This document shows positions 45,491-53,344 of a stretch of 64,000 nucleotides of DNA, piece by piece. Made by a program: the position numbers and the translations under genes. The DNA is from CALKJU01 sp035326425. Its GTDB lineage: Bacteria > Pseudomonadota > Alphaproteobacteria > Geminicoccales > Geminicoccaceae. Location of the stretch: contig DAOLFG010000004.1 in NCBI GenBank assembly GCA_035326425.1, positions 62,001-126,000 on the forward strand. The letters are read 5' to 3'. How positions within the stretch are numbered: position 1 is the stretch's first letter; every line of letters starts with the position of its first letter. The notes below the pieces were generated by a model, which was given only the letters and a program-made list of their open reading frames with translations, searched no databases and was not told the origin of the DNA.

Positions 45491-46816
45491 TCAGCGGGTC
45501 TCGAAGGACGAGGCCGGCAGGCTCGCGCCGGCACCCGCATAGTCGCGCAGCTTGTTGCGCAGCGTGCGGATCGAGATGCCCAGCAGCGTGGCGGCGTGCG
45601 TGCGGTTGCCGGCGGTGTGGCGCAGCGTGTCCATGATCAGGTCGCGCTCGACGTCGGCCACCGTGCGGCCGACGAGGGTGACCGCCTGATCGGTCGGACG
45701 CGCCGGCTGCCGCGCGGCGCCGCCCGGCAGGAGGATGGCCTCGGCGCCGATGGCGTCGCCGCTGGCCAGCAGCACGGCGCGGTGCATGCAGTTCTCGAGC
45801 TCGCGCACATTGCCCCGCCAGCCATGGGCGCGCAGCCGCGCCAGCGCCGCGGCGGTGACCGGCCGCACCGGCAGGCCGTTGGCCTTGGCGTACTTGGCGC
45901 CGAAATGCCGGGCCAGCGCCTCGATGTCGCCGGGACGCTCGCGCAGGGGCGGGAGCTCCAGCGCCAGCACGTTCAGGCGGAAGTAGAGGTCCTCGCGGAA
46001 CCGGCCCTCGGCCACCGCCTTCTCGAGATCGCGGTTGCTGGTGGCGACGAGCCGGATGTCGATCCTCACCGGCTTGCCGCCGCCGACCCGGTCGATCTCG
46101 CGCTCCTGGATCGCCCGCAGCAGCTTGGCCTGCAGGCGCGGCTCCATCTCGGTGACCTCGTCGAGCAGCAGCGTGCCGCCGTTGGCCTCCTCGAACTTGC
46201 CGATGCGCCGTGCCGTGGCACCAGTGAACGCGCCCTTCTCGTGGCCGAACAGCTCGGACTCCAGCAGGTGGTCGGGAATGGCGGCGCAGTTGACCGAGAC
46301 GAACGGGCCGGCCGATCGCCGGCTGTTCTTGTGCAGGTAGCGCGCCACCATCTCCTTGCCCGTGCCGCTCTCGCCGTTGAGCAGCACGGTCGCATCGGCC
46401 TGGGCGTACTGGCGCGCCAAGCCCAGCAGCGACTGCATGCGCGGATCGGTGCAGACCAGCTCGCGGCCGTTGTCGCCGAAGCCTTCGAGCAGGGCGGCGA
46501 TGAAGTCGGCGTCCGGCGGCAGGGGGAGGAACTCGCGGGCACCGGCCTTGATCGCGGCCACGGCCGCCCGGCTGTCGCTGTCGATGCCGTAGGCGACCAC
46601 CGGCAGGTGGATGTGCTCGGCGGTCAGCGATTCGATGATCCGGCGCACGTCCAGGCGGGCGTCGACCAGCAGCAGCTCGGCGCCGCGGCCGGCGCGCAGC
46701 TCGTCGAGGGCCGCACCGGGGTCGGGCACCAGCCGTACCTCGGCGCCGCGGCGCGAGGCCATGCGGCAGGCCTCGGCCATCTCCTTGCCTTCCCGGCCGA
46801 CGATCAGCACCCTCAT
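45491..46816 (-). CDS. flbD: sigma-54-dependent flagellar transcription regulator FlbD
   Basis: 441 residues: a receiver-like domain (1-115), an AAA+ domain (about 120-355) and a Fis-type helix-turn-helix (HAATLLGISIRTLRNKLRDY). The AAA+ part has Walker A GESGTGKE, the GAFTGA sigma-54-contact loop and Walker B GTLLLDEV. The receiver starts VLIVGREG, lacking the acidic pair that binds Mg in true receivers. This agrees with Caulobacter FlbD, which is controlled by FliX instead of ordinary phosphorylation. No fliX is seen here. It activates late flagellar genes and fits the sigma-54 promoter before fliK. Confidence 0.93.
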   Translation of the reverse strand: MRVLIVGREGKEMAEACRMASRRGAEVRLVPDPGAALDELRAGRGAELLLVDARLDVRRIIESLTAEHIHLPVVAYGIDSDSRAAVAAIKAGAREFLPLPPDADFIAALLEGFGDNGRELVCTDPRMQSLLGLARQYAQADATVLLNGESGTGKEMVARYLHKNSRRSAGPFVSVNCAAIPDHLLESELFGHEKGAFTGATARRIGKFEEANGGTLLLDEVTEMEPRLQAKLLRAIQEREIDRVGGGKPVRIDIRLVATSNRDLEKAVAEGRFREDLYFRLNVLALELPPLRERPGDIEALARHFGAKYAKANGLPVRPVTAAALARLRAHGWRGNVRELENCMHRAVLLASGDAIGAEAILLPGGAARQPARPTDQAVTLVGRTVADVERDLIMDTLRHTAGNRTHAATLLGISIRTLRNKLRDYAGAGASLPASSFETR

Positions 46817-46853
46817 CCGCCCGCTCCCCAGCCCGCCGCCTGCCCGTGCATGC

Positions 46854-47183
46854 TCAGTCGCCCTTGATGATCTCGGTCATCGTGATGCCGAGATGGTCGT
46901 CGACGATCAGCACCTCGCCACGCGCGACCAGCCGGTTGTTGACGTAGATGTCGATCGGCTCGCCGACCTTGCGGTCGAGCTCGACCACCGCGCCGCGGCC
47001 GAGCCGGAGCAGCTGGTTGACCGGCATCGAGGCCTTGCCCAGCACGGCGGCCAGTTGCACCGGGATGTCATAGACAGCGCTCAGCCGCTCGGTCGCCTGG
47101 CCGCCGCCGGTGGCCGGATCGCGTCCGCTTCCCTGCTCGACAGGCAGGCTCGGTTCGCTGGCGGGAACTGGCGTCGTGCTCAT
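46854..47183 (-). CDS. fliN: flagellar motor switch protein FliN
   Basis: 109 residues. A variable, Pro/Ser-rich N-terminal tail of about 35 residues precedes the SpoA domain: VYDIPVQLAAVLGKASMPVNQLLRLGRGAVVELDR, then EPIDIYVNNRLVARGEVLIVDD. FliN forms the C-ring base and docks FliH and CheY. The start overlaps the FliH stop (ATGA). Confidence 0.96.
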   Translation of the reverse strand: MSTTPVPASEPSLPVEQGSGRDPATGGGQATERLSAVYDIPVQLAAVLGKASMPVNQLLRLGRGAVVELDRKVGEPIDIYVNNRLVARGEVLIVDDHLGITMTEIIKGD

Positions 47184-47932
47184 GGCTCATCCTCGGATGC
47201 GATGGATGCCGGGGCGGGCGCCGACATGGCGGCGGCCTCGGCGGTCAGGTGCTCGGTCAGCAGCCGCTCGACATGGTCGAGATCGCCCTCGGCCCAGCCG
47301 TCCTGCCAGTCGATGCGCAGCGACAGCCGGTCGGGCAGCGGCCCGGCCGCCAGCTCGATCCGGTCGCCGACGCCCGTGCCGGCGAGCAGCCGGGCCAGCG
47401 GATCGCGGAGGGCCGCGGCCGTGCCGGGCGCGAGCGTCAGGCGCAGCGACGGCGCGCCCAGCGTCTCGGCGAAGGTGGATCGCAGCATCGACTCCAGGGA
47501 CGCCGCCCGGCCGGCCCGCAGCAGGCCCGAAGCCTCGAGGGCGGCGGCGAAAGCCTCCGTCAGGCCGGCGGCGAGCGAGGACAGCCGCGCCTGCAGCATC
47601 CCGTCCGCCCGGGCCAGCGCCCGTTCGAGCCGCTCGACCGTGAGGCGGTCCTGCGTGGCGATCGTCGCCGCATGCTCGTCACGGGCAGCGCATGCCGCGT
47701 CCCGGGCGGCCGCGGCGCAGGCCCTGGCGAGATCCGCCTCGTCGAACGACAGGCTCGCCGCCGCCCGGGGCTCGGCCGGGAGCGCGCCCGTCTCGGAGGT
47801 GCCGGGCGGGACGGTATCGCTCCAGACCAGGGTCGGGCGAGGCCGGGGCACCGGCTCCGCCAGCCGCAGCACGGCCGCCGGCCGACCGACCGGCAGGCTC
47901 CACTCGACGATCGGCAGCGGCTCAGTAGACAA
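47180..47932 (-). CDS. fliH: FliH-like flagellar assembly protein (FlbE position)
   Basis: 250 residues. There is a Pro-rich N-terminal half, then a helical region FDEADLARACAAAARDAA...  with small-residue repeats, and a C-terminal domain containing LSLRIDWQDGWAEGDLDHVERLL. This last pattern (W-x-DG-x-x-GD) is the usual end of alphaproteobacterial FliH/FlbE. Sequence similarity to enteric FliH is weak, so the call rests on the fliF-fliG-[here]-fliN-flbD order, identical to Caulobacter. It overlaps fliG by 11 nt and fliN by 4 nt. Confidence 0.8.
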   Translation of the reverse strand: MSTEPLPIVEWSLPVGRPAAVLRLAEPVPRPRPTLVWSDTVPPGTSETGALPAEPRAAASLSFDEADLARACAAAARDAACAARDEHAATIATQDRLTVERLERALARADGMLQARLSSLAAGLTEAFAAALEASGLLRAGRAASLESMLRSTFAETLGAPSLRLTLAPGTAAALRDPLARLLAGTGVGDRIELAAGPLPDRLSLRIDWQDGWAEGDLDHVERLLTEHLTAEAAAMSAPAPASIASEDEP

Positions 47933-48935
47933 GCTCGTCCTCCCGGCCGTCGGCGATGACGATCTCGCCGGAGGCGGCGAGCTGCTTGGCCAGCTTGACG
48001 ATGAACTCCTGGGCCTCGTCGACGTCGCGCAGGCGGACCGGCCCCATGGCCGTCATCTCCTCGCGCATGATCTTGCCGCCGCGCTCCGACATGTTGGCGA
48101 AGAACAGCTCGCGCAGCTTCTCGCTCGCACCCTTCAGCGCCAGGGCGATGCGGTCGTTGCCGGCGTTGCGCAGGATGGCCTGGATGCCGGCCGCGTCGAG
48201 CTTGACCAGATCCTCGAAGGTGAACATCAGCGCCCTGATCCGGTCGGCGCCCTCCTTGTTGCGCTCCTCCAGCATCGCGACCAGCCGGGCCTCGGTGTTG
48301 CGGTCGAAGAAGTTGAAGATCTCGGCCATCACCTCGTAGTTGTCGCGGCGGCTCGACCGGGCGAGGTTGTTCATGAAGTCGGCGCGCAGGGTGCGCTCGA
48401 GGTCGGCCAGCACGTCCTTCTGCACGACCTCCATGCGCAGCATGCGCATGACCACCTCGACGGCGAAGTCGTCGGGCAGGTTGGCCAGGACCCTGGCGGC
48501 GTGCGCCGGCTCGATCCGCGACAGCACGACCGCCACGGTCTGCGGGAACTCCTTCTTCAGGTAGGAGGCCAGCACCGTCTCGTTGACGTTGCCCAGCTTG
48601 TCCCAGACCGTGCGGCCGGCCGGCCCGCGCAGCTCCTCCATGATGGCGGCGACGCGGTCGCGGTCGAGGAAGCGCAGCAGCAGGCGCTCGGTGACGTCGA
48701 GATTGCCGACCACGCCGCCGACGCCGCCGATCTTGTCGCCGAACTCGGTCAGCAGCCGCTCGACGATCTCGCTCGGCACCCGGCCCAGCAGCGCCATCGT
48801 CTGCGAGATCTCCCTGACTTCGTCGAGATCGAGCAGGCTGAACAGCTTGTCGGCCCGCTCCTGGCCCAGCGCCAGCATCAGGATCGCCGCCTTCTCCGGC
48901 CCGCTCAGCCCTTCGTAGGTCATCGGCTCGGGCAT
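47922..48935 (-). CDS. fliG: flagellar motor switch protein FliG
   Basis: 337 residues, normal length. The N-terminal GPEKAAILMLALGQERADKLF is the FliF-binding start. The middle domain and the C-terminal torque helix are recognisable (MFTFEDLVKLDAAGIQAILR, then IMREEMTAMGPVRLRDVDEAQ). It links the MS ring to the C ring and contacts MotA. It starts 9 nt after fliF. Confidence 0.97.
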   Translation of the reverse strand: MPEPMTYEGLSGPEKAAILMLALGQERADKLFSLLDLDEVREISQTMALLGRVPSEIVERLLTEFGDKIGGVGGVVGNLDVTERLLLRFLDRDRVAAIMEELRGPAGRTVWDKLGNVNETVLASYLKKEFPQTVAVVLSRIEPAHAARVLANLPDDFAVEVVMRMLRMEVVQKDVLADLERTLRADFMNNLARSSRRDNYEVMAEIFNFFDRNTEARLVAMLEERNKEGADRIRALMFTFEDLVKLDAAGIQAILRNAGNDRIALALKGASEKLRELFFANMSERGGKIMREEMTAMGPVRLRDVDEAQEFIVKLAKQLAASGEIVIADGREDELVY

Positions 48936-48944
48936 CCGCGTTCC

Positions 48945-50687
48945 TCAGCCGCCATGCAGCCAGCCGCGCACGACGCGCACCGCCTCGGCGGGATTGTCGA
49001 CGACGAACTGCGCCACATCGTCGATCGCCGCGGCGCGGCCCAGGCCCAGCGCATGCCGTGCCTGCGCCACCTCGGCCGCGGCCGGCCCGCGCAGCTCGAG
49101 CGAGGCCTGGTCCGCCGCAGGCGACAGCACGACCGAAACCCCGCCCTCGCCCGGTGCTGCGGCCGGTGCCGCGATCATCGCCGCGGCGGCCCGGGGATCG
49201 GCAGCCCGCGACTCGGCGGCCTCGGCCACGGGCGCGGGCAGCAGCCGCCTGATGGCGGGCCGCACACCGAACAGCAGCATCACGAGGCCGAGCGTCGCCA
49301 TGGTCCCGAGCTCGGCCATGCGCCACCAGTCGTCGCGGCCGAGCCCGAGCAGCCGCTCCTCTGCCGGCTCCTCGGCCGCCATGGCGACGAAGGGCCGGCC
49401 GATGATCCGCACGACGTCGCCCCGGCGCTCGTCGACGCCGGCGGCGCTGCGCACCAGCGCCTCGAGCTGCTCGAGCTCCTCGGCCGGCCGCGGCTCGGAG
49501 GTGACGGTGCCGTCGGCGGCGGTGCGCGACAGGTTGTCGACCTGCACCGCGATCGAGAGCTGCTTCAGCACGCCGCCGCGGCGCTTCTCGTTCCTGACGG
49601 TGCGCGAGATCTCGAAATTGCTGGTCTCCTCCGTCCGCTTGGTGCGCTCGTCCGACTTGGCGCCCGAGCCGGCGGAGCCTTCCTCGGTCGGCAGGTTGTT
49701 GGCGACGCTCACCTGCTCCTGCGGCTCGGTGTCGCTGCGGTCGGTGGATTCCTCGACCGTCTGCGTGCTTCGCGCCACCTGGCTCTCGGGATCGTAGGTC
49801 TCGGCCGTGGTCGCCACCTCGTCGAAGTCGAAATCCGCCGAGACCTCGACGTCGACACGGCCGATGCCGACCGACCGCTCGAGCAGCTGCAGCAGCTTCT
49901 GGCGCAGCCGGTCCTCGTAGGCGGCGCGATAGTCCAGCGCGTCGCCGAGGCCGACGCCGAGGTCGGTGCCGTCGTCCGGCCGGGCCAGCAGGTTGCCGCG
50001 GTCGTCCAGGATCGACACCGCGGCGATGTCGAGGCCCGGAACGGCACCCGCCACCAGATGCCTGATGCCGGCGACCTGCCGCTTGTCGAGCTCGGCGCCG
50101 CGCGCCAGCGACAGCACGATCGAGGCGCTGGCCCGCACCGCGTCGCGGCGGAAGAGCTCGCGCTTGGGCTGGACCAGGTGCACGCGCGCCGAGCGCACCG
50201 GCTCGAGGTGCGCGATGGTGCGCGCCAGCTCGCCTTCCAGCGCCCGCCGCAGGCTGACGTCGGAGAGGAAATCGGTGGTGGTGAGGCCGCTGGCCTGGTC
50301 GAACAGCTCGTCGCCGATCGTGCCGCCGGTCGGCAGGCCGTCCTCCGCCAGCGACATCCGCAGGCGCAGCGCCTGGTCGGCCGGCACCATCACGGCACCG
50401 CCATCGGGCGACAGCCGGTACGGCACGCCCATGGTGTCGAGCCGCTCGACCAGCTGGCGGCTGTCCGCGAGGTCCATGCCGCCGAAGAGCAGGGTGTAGG
50501 GCTGCTCGACGGCGCGCAGGATCAGGAAGCTGAAGAAGCCGAGCATCGCCAGTGCCACGGCGCCCAGGGCCAGGATCCGCCCCGGCCCGAGCATCCGCAG
50601 CTGCGCCAGCGCCGCAGCGCCGGCGGCGGCGGCGCGGCCGCTCGGCGCATCGGCGGTGATCGCTGGGGCCTGGCCTGCTCGCTCCAT
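48945..50687 (-). CDS. fliF: flagellar MS-ring protein FliF
   Basis: 580 residues. Membrane helix 1 is around residues 37-60 (LALGAVALAMLGFFSFLILRA), followed by the ring-building YscJ/FliF domain (QLVERLDTMGVPYRLSPDGGAVMVP) and RVHLVQPKRELF. A Ser/Glu-rich periplasmic loop follows, and helix 2 lies near residue 470 (LGTMATLGLVMLLFGVRPA). The C-terminal tail is the FliG-binding part. It heads the fliFGHN-flbD-flhA-flhF operon; a CtrA-like box lies 62-76 nt upstream. Confidence 0.96.
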   Translation of the reverse strand: MERAGQAPAITADAPSGRAAAAGAAALAQLRMLGPGRILALGAVALAMLGFFSFLILRAVEQPYTLLFGGMDLADSRQLVERLDTMGVPYRLSPDGGAVMVPADQALRLRMSLAEDGLPTGGTIGDELFDQASGLTTTDFLSDVSLRRALEGELARTIAHLEPVRSARVHLVQPKRELFRRDAVRASASIVLSLARGAELDKRQVAGIRHLVAGAVPGLDIAAVSILDDRGNLLARPDDGTDLGVGLGDALDYRAAYEDRLRQKLLQLLERSVGIGRVDVEVSADFDFDEVATTAETYDPESQVARSTQTVEESTDRSDTEPQEQVSVANNLPTEEGSAGSGAKSDERTKRTEETSNFEISRTVRNEKRRGGVLKQLSIAVQVDNLSRTAADGTVTSEPRPAEELEQLEALVRSAAGVDERRGDVVRIIGRPFVAMAAEEPAEERLLGLGRDDWWRMAELGTMATLGLVMLLFGVRPAIRRLLPAPVAEAAESRAADPRAAAAMIAAPAAAPGEGGVSVVLSPAADQASLELRGPAAAEVAQARHALGLGRAAAIDDVAQFVVDNPAEAVRVVRGWLHGG

Positions 50688-50748
50688 CGCTCTGCATCCC
50701 CTCGTCCGCCACGATGACGGACGCGGGCTGCAGGCTAGGTCGACTCGG

Positions 50749-50763
50749 TCAACGAAAGGTTAA
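50749..50763 (-). promoter_or_regulatory. CtrA-box candidate upstream of fliF
   Basis: On the minus strand TTAA, seven bases, TTGA (plus strand TCAA-N7-TTAA), preceded by G and continuing CC after the first half. One half-site is perfect and the other has one mismatch to the TTAA-N7-TTAA consensus of the alphaproteobacterial cell-cycle regulator CtrA. Position about 70 nt before the fliF start fits activation. Confidence 0.6.
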
Positions 50764-50811
50764 CGGCACCTCCTGGGCATCGCCGGCCGGCGGTCGGGAA
50801 CGTCTCGGCGG

Positions 50812-51093
50812 TCAGGCCCCCCCGCGAAAATCCTGCAGCCGGGTGACCCGCAGCCCGCCCAGCCCGTGCCGGTCGATCGCCCGGCCCCAGGACGAGAACT
50901 CCTCCTCGGAGAGATTGTAGCGGCGGCAGGCCTCCTCGAAGGTCAGCAGCCCGGCCCGGACGGCAGCGATGACCTCGGCCTTGCGGCGGGCCACCCATCG
51001 GCGCGTGTCCGGCGGCGGCAGATCCTCGAGCCGAAGCACGGCGCCGGTCGGCCCGACCACGCTGGCCGGACGGCTCGTCGCTTGCTCGGTCAT
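50812..51093 (-). CDS. sciP: CtrA inhibitor SciP (DUF1153)
   Basis: 93 residues, standard SciP size. The block DLPPPDTRRWVARRKAEVIAA and the trihelical part LTFEEACRRYNLSEEEFSSW with DRHGLGGLRVTRLQ are essentially those of Caulobacter SciP. SciP blocks CtrA-dependent transcription after division by preventing CtrA from recruiting RNA polymerase. GGAGGAG precedes the ATG. It is placed between flgE and fliF on the same strand. Confidence 0.95.
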   Translation of the reverse strand: MTEQATSRPASVVGPTGAVLRLEDLPPPDTRRWVARRKAEVIAAVRAGLLTFEEACRRYNLSEEEFSSWGRAIDRHGLGGLRVTRLQDFRGGA

Positions 51094-51161
51094 ACACTCC
51101 TCCAGCTCTTCGACGACCCGGCATGATCGGGCGTCCGTCCCCTGTTTCTAGTCGATCCACT

Positions 51162-51176
51162 TTAATGGCCGCCTAA
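51162..51176 (-). promoter_or_regulatory. CtrA-box candidate upstream of sciP
   Basis: Plus strand TTAA-N7-CTAA, read on the minus strand as TTAG-N7-TTAA, about 70-83 nt before the sciP start. One half perfect, the other with one mismatch. In Caulobacter sciP is itself a CtrA target. Confidence 0.5.
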
Positions 51177-51178
51177 CC

Positions 51179-51204
51179 GGCATGGTAAACATGCCTTAGG
51201 CATG
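51179..51204. repeat. overlapping GGCATG/CATGCC palindromes between flgE and sciP
   Basis: GGCATG (51179-51184) pairs with CATGCC (51190-51195), and CATGCCT (51190-51196) also pairs with AGGCATG (51198-51204). The two structures are mutually exclusive hairpins sharing the middle arm. Further along, around 51215-51236, a bulged CCGAC/GTCGG hairpin lies close to the flgE stop and may be its terminator. Confidence 0.6.
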
Positions 51205-51247
51205 ATGTTGTCACCGACCACGACTATGTCGTCGGCGATGTCATTGC

Positions 51248-52594
51248 TCATCGACTGATGCTTATCAACTCGTTTAGCATCTCGTCGGTTGTAGTGATGA
51301 TCCTGGCATTAGCGGAATAGGCGCGCTGGGTGACGATCATCTTGGTGAACTCGTCGGCGAGGTCGACATTGGCGGCCTCAAGCGCCGACGGCGTCACGGT
51401 GCCGGCACCGCCGGAGCCCGAGAAGCGCAGGTTGAACTCGCCGGAGGAGTCGGTCTGGGCGTAGATGTTGCCCGATCGGGGGTCGAGGGCCGACGGGTTG
51501 GCGAAGGTGGCGATGGGCAGCCGGTAGAGCTTGCGCTCCTCGCCATTGGTGAACGAGGCGATGACATAGCCGTCCTCGTCCAGGCTGACGCCGTTGAGCT
51601 CGCCGACCTCGGCGCCGTTCTGGGTGACGTAGGCGACGCTGGTGTCGCTGGCGAACTGGGTCAGCCCGTCGGTCGAGCCGATCGAGCCGAAATCGAAGGT
51701 GACGGCGCTGTCCTCGGCACCGTCGAGGTCCAGCCAGTCGACGCCGATGGGATCGCCGGCCACGGCGCCCGCCGGATAGGCCGGCGTCAGCGAGGTCGAG
51801 GCCAGGCTGCCGTCGCCGCCGAAGGTCACCGTGCCGGTGGCGAGGAGCCCGTTCGGATGCTGGGCGGTCTCGACCGAGCCGGTGGGCGCGTAGATCTCGA
51901 CCTGCCAGGTGTTGGCGGCCGGATCCTTGATGAACGCCATGGTGACGTTCTGCGGTCGCCCGAGCGTGTCGTAGACCTGGACGTCGCGGAAGAACTGCGG
52001 CTGCACGCCCGACGTGCCGCCGCTGGCATTGTAGGCCGCCATGTCGCCCGCGGCATAGGCGCCCGCATGGGCCGTCTGGTCGGCGTTGAGGTTGGCGCCG
52101 ATCTGGACGGTGGTAGTGGCGGCCGCCAGGCCGTTGATGATGCGGATGTTCACCGTCTCCAGCGAGTTGATGTCGACGATCTGCTCGTCGGCATCGAGCG
52201 CCCAGCCCTGCAGGTACTGTCCGGAGGTGGTGCGCAGGTTGCCGAGATAGTCGGTGGAGAACGAGCCGGCGCGGGTATAGAGCTGCTCGCCGCCGCCGGT
52301 GGCCTCGCTGTTGACGACGAAGAAGCCGGAGCCCGAGATCGCGGCGTCGGTCGGCGAGGCGCTGCTCTGGATCAGCCCCTGGCTGCCGATGCTGTAGGAG
52401 CTGAACGAGCGCACGCCGCCCGGGCTGTAGGTCGCCGACGAGGGCTGGCGGGTGACGAGGCTGGCGAACTGCGCCTCCGCCCCCTTGTAGGCCGTGGTGT
52501 TCACGTTCGCGACGTTGTCCGAGATCATGCTCATCGACCGGCTCTGCGCCGAGAGGCCGGAGACGCCGGAGAACAGGGAGCCGAACAGGCTCAT
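51248..52594 (-). CDS. flgE: flagellar hook protein FlgE
   Basis: 448 residues. The N-terminal rod/hook signature is SLFGSLFSGVSGLSAQSRSM with DNVANVNTTAYKGAE, and the C-terminal coiled part is EFTKMIVTQRAYSANARIIT ending in DEMLNELISI. The middle includes the FlaE-type domain (PQFFRDVQVYDTLGRPQNVTMAF). It is exported through the type III apparatus and forms the hook. GAGGAA precedes the ATG, and it lies 44 nt after flgD. Confidence 0.95.
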   Translation of the reverse strand: MSLFGSLFSGVSGLSAQSRSMSMISDNVANVNTTAYKGAEAQFASLVTRQPSSATYSPGGVRSFSSYSIGSQGLIQSSASPTDAAISGSGFFVVNSEATGGGEQLYTRAGSFSTDYLGNLRTTSGQYLQGWALDADEQIVDINSLETVNIRIINGLAAATTTVQIGANLNADQTAHAGAYAAGDMAAYNASGGTSGVQPQFFRDVQVYDTLGRPQNVTMAFIKDPAANTWQVEIYAPTGSVETAQHPNGLLATGTVTFGGDGSLASTSLTPAYPAGAVAGDPIGVDWLDLDGAEDSAVTFDFGSIGSTDGLTQFASDTSVAYVTQNGAEVGELNGVSLDEDGYVIASFTNGEERKLYRLPIATFANPSALDPRSGNIYAQTDSSGEFNLRFSGSGGAGTVTPSALEAANVDLADEFTKMIVTQRAYSANARIITTTDEMLNELISISR

Positions 52595-52638
52595 GGCGGG
52601 ATTCCTCGCTGCTCGAGATTCGGTTGGGGATGGCCGGC

Positions 52639-53310
52639 TCAGGTGGCCGCACCGGCGCGGCGGACGGCGGTGACGGCCTCGACAGGCACCTCGGTGCCGC
52701 CGACCGACAGCATCAGCCGCCCGTCGGCGGTGGTGACGCCGCCGACCAGGCCGCTGGCGGACGCCTCGACGGCGAGCGGCTCGCCGGCGGCGTCGAGCGC
52801 CGTCACCTCGATGCGGTAGATGCCGGCCGGCTTGCGGGCCCCGGAGCTGCCGTTGCCGTCCCAGACGAAGCTGTTGGCGCCGGCCGCACGGCCGCCCGCG
52901 GTCTCGCGCACGGTGTTGCCGTCGGCGTCGAGCACCCTGATGGCGACCTGGGTGGCGGCGCTCGGCAGGCTGTAGCCGAAGGTCGTCCCGCCCGTTCCGG
53001 CCAGGTAGCCGACGCGGGTGTCCAGCTCGACCGTGCTGTCGATGTACTGCAGGGCGGAAGTCTGGGCGCTCGACGAGACCGCCTCGATCAGCTTGTCGAG
53101 CTTGCTGTTGGTGTTGATGGCCTGCTCGACGGTGCTGAACTGCACGAGCTGCGTGGTGAACTGCGTCGCATCCATGGGCGACAGTGGGTCCTGCTTCTCC
53201 AGCTGCTTGGTCAGGAGCTGGAGGAAATTGTCGAAGGTGTCGGCGAGCTTGGATCCGGCGGTCTGGCTCGCCGTGGTGGCCGTCGTGGCGGAGGAGGTCG
53301 CACCGATCAT
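52639..53310 (-). CDS. flgD: flagellar hook assembly (cap) protein FlgD
   Basis: 223 residues. The N-terminal motif NFLQLLTKQLEKQDPLSPMDATQFTTQLVQFS is the FlgD hallmark, and the C-terminal tudor/FNIII-like parts end with GIYRIEVTALDAAG. It caps the growing hook and is then lost. The ATG is used; a GTG three codons upstream is possible. It lies between fliK and flgE in one operon. Confidence 0.94.
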   Translation of the reverse strand: MIGATSSATTATTASQTAGSKLADTFDNFLQLLTKQLEKQDPLSPMDATQFTTQLVQFSTVEQAINTNSKLDKLIEAVSSSAQTSALQYIDSTVELDTRVGYLAGTGGTTFGYSLPSAATQVAIRVLDADGNTVRETAGGRAAGANSFVWDGNGSSGARKPAGIYRIEVTALDAAGEPLAVEASASGLVGGVTTADGRLMLSVGGTEVPVEAVTAVRRAGAAT

Positions 53311-53344
53311 CTCATGCACCGATCGCTGAAGGGTGTCGAAGGGC

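Noticed and set aside
42196..45636. A plus-strand open frame of about 1150 codons opposite flhF-flhA
   Set aside because: Antisense to the unmistakable FlhA and FlhF reading frames, and without any recognisable domain.
46611..50717. A plus-strand open frame of about 1370 codons opposite the flagellar genes
   Set aside because: It is antisense to flbD, fliN, fliH, fliG and fliF, all with clear family motifs. Its composition is His/Gln/Arg-rich and typical of a reversed-complement shadow.
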